Source of the DNA: 3107 sp001483205
GTDB taxonomy: Bacteria > Pseudomonadota > Alphaproteobacteria > Rhodobacterales > Rhodobacteraceae
Direction: 5' to 3'
Length of the DNA: 64,000 nucleotides
Assembly: GCA_964291375.2 (NCBI GenBank)
Contig: OZ219809.1
Coordinates: 248,001 to 312,000 of the forward strand
A program made the position numbers and the translations under genes. Position 1 is the first letter of the stretch, and the number at the start of each line of letters is the position of its first letter. A model generated the notes under the pieces. It had not been told where the DNA came from, ran no database searches, and worked only from the letters and a program-made list of their open reading frames with translations. This document shows positions 19,702 through 27,521 of the stretch, piece after piece.

Positions 19702-19917
19702 AGAGACCTTTGCATATTGGCGCATCTCTGGCCATACCGTCCCGCCCGGTCGCAAGACCGGGCAGCGCCTGCCTGCCCCCCGGCAGGCGCTTATAGACGC
19801 CTCAACCTTTTGCAACGTATAGGCTTTATGGCAAGACCATCGCCAATATGGACCGTCACGAAAAGCGCCCGCCCAGGCAGGCGGCTGCCCGGCTGAGCGA
19901 ATATGCAGAGGTTTTTC
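19702..19917. repeat. Interspersed MITE-like repeat, full-length copy (R2)
   Basis: About 216 bp. Left end AGACCTTTGCATATTGG, right end ATATGCAGAGGTTTT (near-perfect terminal inverted repeats). Internal parts in order: hairpin GCCCGGTC-GCAA-GACCGGGC (19744-19763), a second stem GCGCCTGCC / GGCAGGCGC (19765-19790), a middle block with GGCAAGACC and CCAATATGG, then GCGCCCGCCCAGGCAGGCGG. The right end touches the 3' end of the sugar kinase gene. No reading frame is conserved between copies. Confidence 0.8.
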
Positions 19918-20842
19918 AAAGCTCCCCGGCCCAGGGCGGGTTTGCGCCTGCACGGGACACGGTGACGGCTGTCACCCGCGCCCCATGGGTCAGAGCCGCG
20001 CGCACCGCGTCCCCGGACAGGTCTTTCAGGGCGGGCCTGCTCAGCACCCCCAGCTCCGACAATTTGGCCATAACGCCCGCGTTGAACGTGTCCCCCGCCC
20101 CGACCGTATCGACAACCGCGACCCGTCGGGCGGGCACCGTGACCTCAAGACCGTTGCGCAGATACCCGGTTGCCCCCTCTTTCCCGCGCGTCAGGATCAG
20201 CAGTGACGGCCCCTGTTCCAGCATCACCGCGGCCTTTTCGCCGGGCGACAGCGGGGCGGGCATGATCCAGTTCAGGTCTTCGTCCGAGACCTTGAGAATA
20301 TCGGTCCGGGCGATCATCGCCCCCAGCCGGTCACGATACCGCGGCTCATCCCGGATAAAACCGGGGCGGATGTTCGGGTCAAGCATCACCGCGCGCCCCT
20401 TGCCTTCGCGCGCCAGCAGGGTTGCATAGGCGTCGGCGCAGGGTTCGCACGCCAGGCTGATGCCGCCGAAATACAGCACCGACACCCCGGCGGGCAGGGC
20501 GGGCATGTCGGCAGGCGTCAGCATCCGCCCGGCAGAGTTCTCGTCAAAGAAGGAATATGTCGCCTGCCCGTCGGTCAGTTGCACAAAGGCAAGGGTGGTC
20601 GGGCGGTCTGTCGTGACAACAAGCGAGGTCTCCACAGTGCTGGCCGCGAGTGCGTTGGCGAGTTGCCGCCCGAACATGTCCGAGGACAGGCCGGTCAACA
20701 TGCCGGTGCGCACCCCGAGCCGCCCCAGTGCGATGGCGGTGTTGAACACCGCGCCGCCGGAATGGGGCACGAAGCCCGCGCACCCCGCATCGGTCAGGGA
20801 CGGGATCATGTCGATCAGGGCTTCGCCGCAGCACAGGATCAT
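19916..20842 (-). CDS. PfkB-family carbohydrate kinase (fructokinase-like)
   Basis: 308 residues, normal for ribokinase/fructokinase-type enzymes that phosphorylate a sugar with ATP in the cytosol. The N-terminal PfkB pattern is HSGGAVFNTAIALGRLG (about residue 27) and the C-terminal signature is DTVGAGDTFNAGV (about residue 247), whose Asp is the catalytic base. Fructose is the likeliest substrate by general resemblance (CCGEALIDMIP start), but this is not certain. The following gene on the same strand is the ureidoglycine aminohydrolase, separated by a solo repeat end. Confidence 0.88.
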   Translation of the reverse strand: MILCCGEALIDMIPSLTDAGCAGFVPHSGGAVFNTAIALGRLGVRTGMLTGLSSDMFGRQLANALAASTVETSLVVTTDRPTTLAFVQLTDGQATYSFFDENSAGRMLTPADMPALPAGVSVLYFGGISLACEPCADAYATLLAREGKGRAVMLDPNIRPGFIRDEPRYRDRLGAMIARTDILKVSDEDLNWIMPAPLSPGEKAAVMLEQGPSLLILTRGKEGATGYLRNGLEVTVPARRVAVVDTVGAGDTFNAGVMAKLSELGVLSRPALKDLSGDAVRAALTHGARVTAVTVSRAGANPPWAGEL

Positions 20843-20854
20843 CCGGTTGTCCTT

Positions 20855-20890
20855 TCAAAGACCTTTGCATATTGGCCCGGGCCGGGCGCA
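20855..20890. repeat. Interspersed repeat, solo left end (R3)
   Basis: AAAGACCTTTGCATATTGG followed by CCCGGGCCGGGCG. Only the left terminal repeat and a few bases are present, with no partner end. It sits between the sugar kinase start and the ureidoglycine aminohydrolase stop. Confidence 0.65.
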
Positions 20891-20909
20891 GGTGTCGTGC
20901 CACCCCCCG

Positions 20910-21734
20910 TCAGACGCCGAGCCTCATATGCCGGTTCACATCCTTATAGAGCAGATAGCGGAACGGCCCCGGCCCGCCCGCATAACACGCCTGCGGGCAA
21001 AAGGCGCGCAGCCACATGTAATCCCCGGCCTCTACCTCTACCCAATCCCGGTTCAGCCGGTAAACCGCCTTGCCCTCAAGCACATAGAGACCGTGCTCCA
21101 TCACATGGGTTTCAAGGAACGGGATAACGCCGCCCGGCTGAAAGGTGACGATGGTGATGTGCATATCATGGCGCAGGTCGTCGGGATCGACAAACCGTGT
21201 CGTCGCCCAGACACCGCCGGTATCCGGCATCGGCTCCGGCGGGGTTGCCTGATCGCTGGTAAAGACCGGATCGGGCGCGCCAAAGCCCTCTACTGCCTCA
21301 TAAGCCTTGCGAATCCAGTGAAAGCCTGCAACCGCGCCGGACCGGTTGCGCAGGCTCCAGCCACTGCCCGGCGGCAGATAGGCAAAGCCGCCCGCGCCAA
21401 GGGTGTGGGTCTTGCCCGCCAGTGACACCTCAACCTGCCCCGCTGTCACGAACAGAGCACCCTCTGCGCCCGGATCAGGTTCCGCCCGGTCACTGCCGCC
21501 GCCGGGGGCAACCTCGACGATATAGTGGGAAAACGTCTCGGCAAAGCCGGTCATCGGGCGGGCAATCACCCAGACCCGCGTGTCGGTCCAGAACGGCAGG
21601 CGGCTGGTCACGATGTCGCGCATGGTGCCGCGCGGGATCACCGCATAGGCCCCGGTGAACACGGCCCGGTCGCTCAGAAGCTGCGTCTGCGGGGGCAGGC
21701 CGCCCGCCGGAGTGTGGTAATGTGGTTTCATCAT
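20910..21734 (-). CDS. allE: (S)-ureidoglycine aminohydrolase
   Basis: 274 residues of double-cupin architecture. The first cupin has GALFVTAGQVEVSLAGKTHTLGAGGFAYLPPG (about residues 92-123). The second has the metal-binding HVMEHGLYVLEGKAVYRL block (about residue 208) and GDYMWLRAFCPQACYAGG near the C-terminus, characteristic of bacterial UGlyAH (YlbA/AllE). The enzyme releases ammonia from (S)-ureidoglycine in purine (allantoin) breakdown and uses manganese. Start at ATGATG 21734/21731 with GAGGGG upstream. No other allantoin-pathway gene is visible nearby. Confidence 0.88.
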   Translation of the reverse strand: MMKPHYHTPAGGLPPQTQLLSDRAVFTGAYAVIPRGTMRDIVTSRLPFWTDTRVWVIARPMTGFAETFSHYIVEVAPGGGSDRAEPDPGAEGALFVTAGQVEVSLAGKTHTLGAGGFAYLPPGSGWSLRNRSGAVAGFHWIRKAYEAVEGFGAPDPVFTSDQATPPEPMPDTGGVWATTRFVDPDDLRHDMHITIVTFQPGGVIPFLETHVMEHGLYVLEGKAVYRLNRDWVEVEAGDYMWLRAFCPQACYAGGPGPFRYLLYKDVNRHMRLGV

Positions 21735-21914
21735 GCCCCTCGTCTGGCCGGTGACAGAGTTCGGTTTATCAAACCGGTGGCGGCGTCAAAATCCAACCCC
21801 CAGGCGCGGTATGCCGGACAGAAACAGATGATTGCTTTTTTTGAAGATTGACAGGGCGGCCCGCATCCGCGCATGTCCGAAGCGCACAGAGGGTTTTCGG
21901 CTCAGGGGGCAGCC

Positions 21915-23243
21915 ATGAAAATAGCGATGATCGGCACCGGATATGTCGGGCTTGTCTCCGGCGTGTGCTTTTCGGATTTCGGCCATGATGTCGTCTGCGT
22001 GGACAAGGATGCGGCAAAGATCGCGCGGCTGGAGGCCGGGGACGTTCCGATTTTTGAGCCGGGCCTTGAGGGGCTGATTGCCCGGAATGTCGGGGCCGGG
22101 CGGCTGACCTTCACCCGCGATCTGGCGGGGGCGGTTGCGGCGGCAGAGGTCGTCTTTATCGCGGTCGGCACACCCGCACGGCGCGGCGACGGCCACGCCG
22201 ACCTGCGCTTTGTCTACGCCGCCGCCGGGGAAATTGCCCGCGCGCTGTCGGGCTATACGGTGGTGGTGACCAAATCAACCGTGCCCGTCGGGACCAACCG
22301 CGAGGTCGGGCGCATCATCCGCGCCGCCAACCCCGCCGCCGATTTCGACATGGCCTCGAACCCCGAGTTCCTGCGCGAGGGCGTGGCGATCGACGATTTC
22401 ATGCACCCGGACCGGGTGATCATCGGCGTCGAATCAGAGCGCGCGGCAGAGGTCATGGCCCGGATTTACCACCCGCTTGTCCTGCGCGACCGTCCGATTA
22501 TCACCACCGACCCGGAATCCGCCGAAATGATCAAATACGCCGCCAACGGGTTTCTTGCGGCCAGGATCACCTTCATCAACGAAATTGCCGCCCTGTGCGA
22601 GCGGGTGGGGGCCGATGTCGGTCAGGTTGCCCGCGGCATGGGGTTTGATCGCCGGATCGGGAGCGGGTTCCTGCGCGCAGGCCCCGGCTATGGCGGGTCA
22701 TGCTTTCCGAAGGACACAAGGGCGCTGGCGCGGATCGGGCAGGAACACGCGGTGCCGATGCAGATCACTGAGGCGGTGATTGAGGTCAATGAGGGGGTCA
22801 AGCGCCGCATGACCGGCAAGATCACGGATGTCTGCGGCGGGTCGGTGAACGGCAGGACCATCGCGGTTCTGGGCGTCACCTTCAAGCCCGACACTGACGA
22901 CATGCGCGATGCGCCTGCCCTGACCATCGTGCCCGCGCTTGTCGGTGGCGGGGCGGTGGTTCGGGTTGTCGATCCGCAGGGGCGGCGCGAGGGCGAGGCG
23001 CTGTTGCCCGGTGTTGGCTGGTATGAGGACGCTTATGCGGCGGCAGAGGGGGCGGACGCGGTGGTCATCCTGACCGAGTGGGCCGCGTTTCGGGCGCTTG
23101 ATCTGGGGCGTCTGGCCGGTGTGATGGCGCATCCGGCGATGGCCGATCTGCGCAATGTCTATTCGGTAGATCAGGCGCGCCGGGCCGGGTTCGCGGTTTA
23201 TGCCGCCGTCGGGCGCGCGGGCTATGGCCTGCCCGAGACCTGA
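21915..23243 (+). CDS. ugd: UDP-glucose 6-dehydrogenase
   Basis: 442 residues from ATG 21915 (GGGGG box upstream; an earlier start at 21873 adds a non-conserved leader). NAD-binding GTGYVG is at residues 7-12. The catalytic Cys lies in GPGYGGSCFPKDT (about residue 260), and the C-terminal NAD/UDP domain has LGVTFKPDTDDMRDAP (about residue 317). It oxidises UDP-glucose to UDP-glucuronate for surface polysaccharide synthesis. It stands alone; no polysaccharide cluster flanks it. Confidence 0.96.
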   Translation: MKIAMIGTGYVGLVSGVCFSDFGHDVVCVDKDAAKIARLEAGDVPIFEPGLEGLIARNVGAGRLTFTRDLAGAVAAAEVVFIAVGTPARRGDGHADLRFVYAAAGEIARALSGYTVVVTKSTVPVGTNREVGRIIRAANPAADFDMASNPEFLREGVAIDDFMHPDRVIIGVESERAAEVMARIYHPLVLRDRPIITTDPESAEMIKYAANGFLAARITFINEIAALCERVGADVGQVARGMGFDRRIGSGFLRAGPGYGGSCFPKDTRALARIGQEHAVPMQITEAVIEVNEGVKRRMTGKITDVCGGSVNGRTIAVLGVTFKPDTDDMRDAPALTIVPALVGGGAVVRVVDPQGRREGEALLPGVGWYEDAYAAAEGADAVVILTEWAAFRALDLGRLAGVMAHPAMADLRNVYSVDQARRAGFAVYAAVGRAGYGLPET

Positions 23244-23274
23244 GTGCGGGGGCAGCTTCAGGCGGAATGGTGGC

Positions 23275-23434
23275 AAAAGACCTTTGTATTTTGGAGTATC
23301 GGCTGCCAAACCGTCCGCCCGGTCGCAAGACCGGGCAGCGCCCGGCCCCCACCCGCGGCCAAGACGGGGGCGGTAATGCCCCGGTGGAGCGGCCAAACCG
23401 TCTGCCCTGCCCAAGCCAATATGCAGAGGTCTTT
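23275..23434. repeat. Interspersed repeat, medium copy (R4) abutting tRNA-Tyr
   Basis: About 160 bp. Left end AAAGACCTTTGTATTTTGG, hairpin GCCCGGTC-GCAA-GACCGGGC (23317-23336), a shortened middle, then GGCCAAACCGTCTGCCC and a perfect right end CCAATATGCAGAGGTCTTT. The last T at 23434 is also the final A of the CCA tail of tRNA-Tyr, so the element starts exactly where the tRNA ends. Confidence 0.78.
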
Positions 23435-23517
23435 GGTGGGCGACCCTGGAATCGAACCAGGCGTGCGTCTCCGCGAGGGAGTTACAGTCCCCTGCCACAC
23501 CTTGCGGCCTGTCGCCC
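23434..23517 (-). tRNA. tRNA-Tyr (GTA)
   Basis: 84 nt on the minus strand including an encoded CCA. Acceptor stem GGGCGAC / GTCGCCC, anticodon arm CAGGGGACTGTAACTCCC with anticodon GTA, a long class II variable arm, and T-arm CTGGTTCGATTCCAG. Divergent from rlmB. Confidence 0.96.
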
Positions 23518-23626
23518 GACGCGAGCGGAAATAGACAAGCCCGCCCCGTGCGTCAACCGGAAATTCCTTGCGCCTGCCGCCCCGGGCGCGCATGATCCGC
23601 CCGCCTTCACCCAGGGACCAACCGTC

Positions 23627-24418
23627 GTGCAGAAATCCGGGCATCTGACCGCAAATGACACCGCAAATGATCGGGCCGGGCGCGCTCCCGCCCGCCGGAG
23701 CGTCTGGCTTTTCGGCCTTCATGCGGTGCGCGACGCGCTGTCCAACCCGGCGCGCGACAAACGACGCCTGATCGTGACCCGGAACGCTGCCGACAAACTG
23801 GCAGAGGCCATCGCCGCCGCGGGCATTGCCCCCGAAATCGCCGATCCGCGCCGGTTTCCGGCCCCGCTCGACCCGGCATCGGTGCATCAGGGCGCTGCGC
23901 TTGAGGCCGGGCCGCTTGACTGGGGCCGCCCGGAAGAGCGCTGCGCCACCGGGGGCGGCCCCGCCTGTGTCGTGTTGCTCGATCGGGTGACCGACCCGCA
24001 CAATGTCGGGGCGATCCTGCGCTCGGCAGAGGTGTTCGGTGCCCGCGCCGTCATCGCGCCCGCCCGTCATTCGGCCCCCGAAACCGGCGCGCTGGCCAAG
24101 GCCGCCTCGGGCGCGCTGGAACGCCAGCCGTATCTGAGGGTCCGCAACCTGGCCGAGGCCATCCGCAGCCTTCAGGCCATGGGGTATTTTGTGCTGGGGC
24201 TGGAGGGCGAGGCCGAACGGACCATCGGCGAGGTGCTGCAAGGGCGGGCCGACGGCCCGGTTGCGCTGGCGCTCGGGGCTGAGGGGGCGGGGCTGAGGGC
24301 GCTCACCCGCGAGCTGTGCGACGGGCTGGCGCGGATTGCGCCTGCGGGCGGGTTCGGTTCGCTCAATGTTTCCAACGCGGCGGCTGTGGCGCTTTACAGC
24401 CTGACGGCGGGGCGGTGA
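23627..24418 (+). CDS. rlmB: 23S rRNA (guanosine-2'-O)-methyltransferase RlmB-like (SpoU/TrmH family)
   Basis: 263 residues from GTG 23627, which has AGGGA about 10 bases upstream. A much longer open frame upstream would be translated from the repeat element and the antisense of tRNA-Tyr and is not credible. The N-terminal substrate-binding domain begins WLFGLHAVRDAL (about residue 25). The SPOUT domain has motif 1 LLDRVTDPHNVGAILRS (about 117), motif 2 LALGAEGAGLRALT (about 212) and motif 3 SLNVSNAAAVALYSL (about 245), which form the AdoMet trefoil knot. The usual target is the 2'-OH of a conserved 23S guanosine. Confidence 0.92.
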   Translation: MQKSGHLTANDTANDRAGRAPARRSVWLFGLHAVRDALSNPARDKRRLIVTRNAADKLAEAIAAAGIAPEIADPRRFPAPLDPASVHQGAALEAGPLDWGRPEERCATGGGPACVVLLDRVTDPHNVGAILRSAEVFGARAVIAPARHSAPETGALAKAASGALERQPYLRVRNLAEAIRSLQAMGYFVLGLEGEAERTIGEVLQGRADGPVALALGAEGAGLRALTRELCDGLARIAPAGGFGSLNVSNAAAVALYSLTAGR

Positions 24419-24574
24419 GGGCAGGGTGCGCTGCTGATCCTGTGGGGGCGGCGGACCTGATTGCGGATGACCCGAAAGGCCGTGTCCGCCCCGACTGATC
24501 ACAGTTGCGTCAGGCGTCTTTTCATTTCCGCCCCAGCCCTCATGTTGTCAGAACCAACGGAAAGGAGAGACAAA

Positions 24575-25033
24575 ATGATCCCACGCCGCGCCTTCCTGGC
24601 CATTGCCGCCGTTTCTGCCTCTGCCGGGCTGCTGGCTGTCGCCGTCCGTGCCGAAGAGCCGCAGGTCTATGCAACGGATGGTGTCGCCATCAACGGATAC
24701 GACCCGGTCGCCTATTTCACCGAAGGCGCGCCGGTCAAGGGGTCCGAACAGATCACCCATGATTGGAACGGCGCGACATGGCAATTCGCCTCTGCCGAAA
24801 ACCGCGATGCCTTTGCCGCCGACCCGGACGCCCACGCGCCGCAATATGGCGGCTATTGCGCCTATGCCGTGTCCAGAGGTTACACCGCCAGCACCGATCC
24901 CGACGCCTGGACGGTGCATGACGGCAGGCTTTACCTGAACTACAGCCTGCGGGTGCGCCGCCAGTGGGAGCGGGACATTCCGGGCAATATCGAAAAGGGA
25001 GACGCCAACTGGCCCGGCGTTCTGGACGGATAA
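24575..25033 (+). CDS. Exported YHS-domain protein
   Basis: 152 residues from ATG 24575 with AAGGAGAG upstream. The N-terminus MIPRRAFLAIAAVSASAG...VRA is a signal peptide, with an Arg pair that could be read by Tat. The mature part has the YHS-like core: INGYDPVAYFTEG (about residue 42), WQFASAENRDAFAADPDAHAPQYGGYCAYAVSRG (about residues 68-100). YHS proteins are usually linked to metals or heme, but no function is established for this type. The gene is followed by a candidate small RNA. Confidence 0.85.
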   Translation: MIPRRAFLAIAAVSASAGLLAVAVRAEEPQVYATDGVAINGYDPVAYFTEGAPVKGSEQITHDWNGATWQFASAENRDAFAADPDAHAPQYGGYCAYAVSRGYTASTDPDAWTVHDGRLYLNYSLRVRRQWERDIPGNIEKGDANWPGVLDG

Positions 25034-25067
25034 CGGGGCGATCACAACTATATTATGTCATGCCCCC

Positions 25068-25096
25068 TTCAAAAGCCGGGATATGATGTCTATATT
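25068..25096 (+). promoter_or_regulatory. Sigma-70-like promoter of candidate small RNA
   Basis: -35 TTCAAA (25068-25073), a 17-bp spacer, and -10 TATATT (25091-25096). Spacing is optimal and the predicted start lies at about 25102-25104. Confidence 0.55.
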
Positions 25097-25101
25097 GCCA
25101 G

Positions 25102-25190
25102 ACAGGAGCGCGAAACAGGAACTATCGTGCTTCTCTTCACTGTCCCTCGTTCCACGACTGCGCCCGGAAAATTTACCCGGGCGCTTTTTT
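25102..25190 (+). ncRNA. Candidate small RNA of about 90 nt
   Basis: A compact unit with its own promoter (TTCAAA, 17 bp, TATATT) and a strong intrinsic terminator: stem GCGCCCGG (25160-25167) / CCGGGCGC (25177-25184) with a short AT-rich loop and six T (25185-25190). The body between has a pyrimidine-rich, probably unpaired stretch (TTCTCTTCACTGTCCCTCG, 25131-25149) suited to antisense pairing. A 60-codon open frame overlaps it but has no ribosome site. I do not recognise a known sRNA family. The terminator could instead serve the YHS gene, but the well-spaced promoter between them favours an independent transcript. Confidence 0.5.
25160..25190 (+). terminator. Intrinsic terminator of candidate small RNA
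   Basis: 8-bp GC-only stem GCGCCCGG / CCGGGCGC, extendable by one G-C pair at the loop, loop of about 9 nt, followed directly by TTTTTT. Confidence 0.8.
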
Positions 25191-25234
25191 GTGTGCTGAG
25201 GGGTGGTAGAAGTGCGGGCAGAGGATGCTTTTTC

Positions 25235-25501
25235 TAAGACCTTTGCATAAGGCTGTATCGCCCCCAAAATGTCCCGCCCGGCGGCACGCCGGGCAGCGCC
25301 TTTGGGCTCCGCCCGTTCGGCCCTGAAACGGTCCACCGGACCGTTTCCAAGGCGGGCCTCACCCCCCGGCAGGCGCTTTGAACGTCTCAACATGTTGGGG
25401 CGCATGGACTGTATGGCAAGACCGCCGCCAATATGGGCTGTCAGAAAAAGCGCCCGCCCAGGCAGGCGGCTGCCCGGCTGAGCTATTATGCAGAGGTTTT
25501 A
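25235..25501. repeat. Interspersed MITE-like repeat, full-length copy (R5)
   Basis: About 265 bp. Left end TAAGACCTTTGCATAAGG, hairpin variant GCCCGGCG-GCA-CGCCGGGC (25276-25294), an extra block with a second stem ACGGTCC / GGACCGT, then CCCCCGGCAGGCGCTTTGAA, GGCAAGACCGCCGCCAATAT, GCGCCCGCCCAGGCAGGCGG and right end TTATGCAGAGGTTTTA. The order of internal blocks is the same as in R2 and R11. Confidence 0.8.
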
Positions 25502-25530
25502 GGCATATGTCCCGAAAAGCGACGGCGGGG

Positions 25531-25606
<76 letters not shown>

Positions 25607-26183
25607 GAAGCGCGGGCAGTAAACGGACGCCCGCCCTACGCGCATGGCCGCTGTCTAGGCGAGGGCGCAGGGCACTTCAAGCGAAAAATCCCCTGTCCGG
25701 CCCGGCGGACGGGCGGCCTGACAGGGGCGATTCGGCCCGAATGACCGGCTATTGATCATGGGTCGCCACCATCCGGCCCGGTTTCCGCGCATTGTTTCCC
25801 CGACGCGAACGGCAAGGCGGGAACGGTTTGGCCCCGGGCAGGGATGTGGCAGACATGTGCCTGACCGGTATCAGGGCCAAGCGGTCCGGGGGGCCGTTGC
25901 CCGCCTCAGCAGCGTTGCCTCTGAGCGGTCTGGCCCGGTTTGTTCTGATACGCCGCCGCAGGCCGGTGACCTGAGTCCCTCCCCCGGGAGCCGCGCCGGG
26001 TGCTTTTCCGCAGAGATCGGGAGCGCCCGGCGCGGTTTTGGCGTGTTCCGGCATTCCGTCGGGCGGCATCCGGCCTTCAGGCTGAATTGTGTCGCGCCCA
26101 AAACCAAATCCCCCGCCCGGCGACCCCGGGCGAATCAACATGTGGGCGCACTGCCCGCCCCGGCCTACCGCCGGTCGGCTGCT
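25607..26183. other. Gene-poor stretch between tRNA-Ala and ydcH
   Basis: 577 bp in which I support no gene. A 130-codon minus-strand frame (25749-26141) lies just before a terminator, but it has no ribosome site and its translation is Pro/Arg/Gly-rich and resembles no family. Plus-strand frames across the same bases are equally unconvincing. The first 80 bp should contain the tRNA-Ala promoter. Confidence 0.45.
25684..25727 (-). terminator. Intrinsic terminator reading leftwards
   Basis: On the minus strand, CCCCTGTC pairs with GACAGGGG across a GC-rich 28-nt loop that can itself fold (GCCCGTCCGCCGGGC), followed by ATTTTTC (25683-25689). It would end transcripts from ydcH or an unrecognised minus-strand transcript before they reach tRNA-Ala. 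Confidence 0.6.
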
Positions 26184-26351
26184 TCAGGCGCGGGTCAGGC
26201 GTGAGATTTCTTCCTTGAGCCTGAGCTTTTGCTTTTTCAGGGCCGAGATTTCAAGGTCATCGATTCCGGGGTGTTTCCGGGCCTCCTCGACCTGCTGCGA
26301 CAGACTTTCATGCTTTTTACGAAGCTCCTGCACATGGGTGCTCACGCTCAT
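26184..26351 (-). CDS. YdcH family (DUF465) small protein
   Basis: 55 residues, read from ATG 26351 with a perfect AAGGAGGT ribosome site 5 bases upstream. It starts MSVSTHVQELRKKHESL and continues as one charged coiled-coil helix (EEARKHPGIDDLEISALKK, then LKEEISRLTRA), the hallmark of the DUF465/YdcH family (cytosolic, unknown function). Single-copy neighbour of the downstream tRNA-Ala region; the length matches the family. Confidence 0.9.
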   Translation of the reverse strand: MSVSTHVQELRKKHESLSQQVEEARKHPGIDDLEISALKKQKLRLKEEISRLTRA

Positions 26352-26472
26352 TCCTGACCTCCTTAAATTGAGTTTTCATCCTGCCAGTCCAGCACAGAAT
26401 CCGCCCGCTGTCACGCGATTGTGTAAAAAAACGGCGGATTGTGCGAAGGATTGCCGATCAGCACCAAGGCCG

Positions 26473-27240
26473 TCAGCCGGGAAAGTCCAGCCCGTGGCCC
26501 CCGCGCAGGATGCCGCTGAGCTGCTCGGTATAGCTGTCGCCGTCCCGGTCGTGATGCGACCCTTTGTGCATAATCAGCGGGAAATGCAGGCGAAACGCTG
26601 CCCGTCCCCCCTTGCGCGCCCGGACCAGTGCCAGATGCGGGGCGCGGCCCGTGTGCGCCGACACCGGCAGAACCTCCGCACTGCCCAGACCGGTTGTGTC
26701 AATCGCAGTCAGAAGCTCGGGCAGACGGCGCATGTCCTGAATGACGCTGAGGCACCCCCTGGGGGACAAACGCTTTGCAGCAACCCCGATCCAGTCGGTC
26801 AGCGCCGTTGCCCCCGCCCGCGCCGTATCGCGGCCCGGCTCTTTGGCCGGGGGGCCGGTTTCGCGCCGGAAATAGGGCGGGTTGGCCATCACATGATCAA
26901 AACCCCGCCCGCGAAGGGCCTCGGGCAGCACCCGCAGATCAGCGACATGAACCGCCATCGCGCAGCCATTCCGGGCCGCATTCCGCCGGGCGAGCTCCGC
27001 ATAATCCGCCTGCACCTCTACCCCGGACAGCTCAAGGCCGGGCACACGGGCGGCAAGGCACAGACAGGCAACCCCCGCCCCGCAGCCCAGTTCCAGCACC
27101 GACTGCCCCGGATGCGCCGGAACCGACGCCGCCAGCAGCACCGGATCAACCCCGGCGCGGTAGCCTTTCGCCGGTTGTGCGACACTCAGTCGCCCGCCGA
27201 GAAACCGGTCATGGGTCAGGGCGTCTTCGGCGAAACTCAC
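26473..27240 (-). CDS. TrmN6/YfiC-like N6-adenine methyltransferase
   Basis: 255 residues from GTG 27240, which overlaps the stop of the DUF2007 gene (GTGA). AdoMet motif I is VLELGCGAGVACLCLA (about residue 46), and the N6-adenine catalytic motif IV is NPPYFRR (about residue 117). The layout matches the tRNA1(Val) adenine-37 methyltransferase family; other RNA or small substrates are possible. A longer frame upstream (to 27465) is a shadow of the DUF2007 gene. Co-transcribed with DUF2007. Confidence 0.85.
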   Translation of the reverse strand: MSFAEDALTHDRFLGGRLSVAQPAKGYRAGVDPVLLAASVPAHPGQSVLELGCGAGVACLCLAARVPGLELSGVEVQADYAELARRNAARNGCAMAVHVADLRVLPEALRGRGFDHVMANPPYFRRETGPPAKEPGRDTARAGATALTDWIGVAAKRLSPRGCLSVIQDMRRLPELLTAIDTTGLGSAEVLPVSAHTGRAPHLALVRARKGGRAAFRLHFPLIMHKGSHHDRDGDSYTEQLSGILRGGHGLDFPG

Positions 27241-27455
27241 AACCCTTCCGCCTCGATCCCGTTGTCCTTCAGAATAGCGCGCGCCCGGAACAGATCGCCG
27301 GTTCTGACCATCAGGCGGCGCGGCAGAATACCGATGGAGCCTTCGAGAACACTCATGTTTACGTCCATCGGAAAGCAGTCTATACCTTCGCCCCGGAGCA
27401 GGGCCGAGGCATAGGCGATGAGCGTAGGGTCGTTTGTCCGCAGAAGCTCTTTCAT
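27237..27455 (-). CDS. DUF2007 domain protein
   Basis: 72 residues from ATG 27455. It begins MKELLRTNDPTLIAYASALL and continues GEGIDCFPMDVNMSVLEGSIG and RRLMVRTGDLFRARAILKD, the whole length of the DUF2007 domain (a PII-like ferredoxin fold proposed to act as a signal transducer). The next gene starts within its stop codon, so translation is coupled to the methyltransferase. It is divergent from the prenyl synthase with a 66-bp gap that must hold both promoters. Confidence 0.88.
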   Translation of the reverse strand: MKELLRTNDPTLIAYASALLRGEGIDCFPMDVNMSVLEGSIGILPRRLMVRTGDLFRARAILKDNGIEAEGL

Positions 27456-27521
27456 ACCGGGACATAAAGGCATGGCGACAGGTTTGTCGAGACCGGACGC
27501 CACCAAAGGCATGGCGCTGTG

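Noticed and set aside
23267..23626. N-terminal extension of RlmB
   Set aside because: It would be translated from a repeat element and antisense tRNA-Tyr; GTG 23627 with AGGGA fits the family.
25055..25237. 60-codon frame over the candidate small RNA
   Set aside because: It starts before the predicted promoter, has no ribosome site and reads through the terminator stem.
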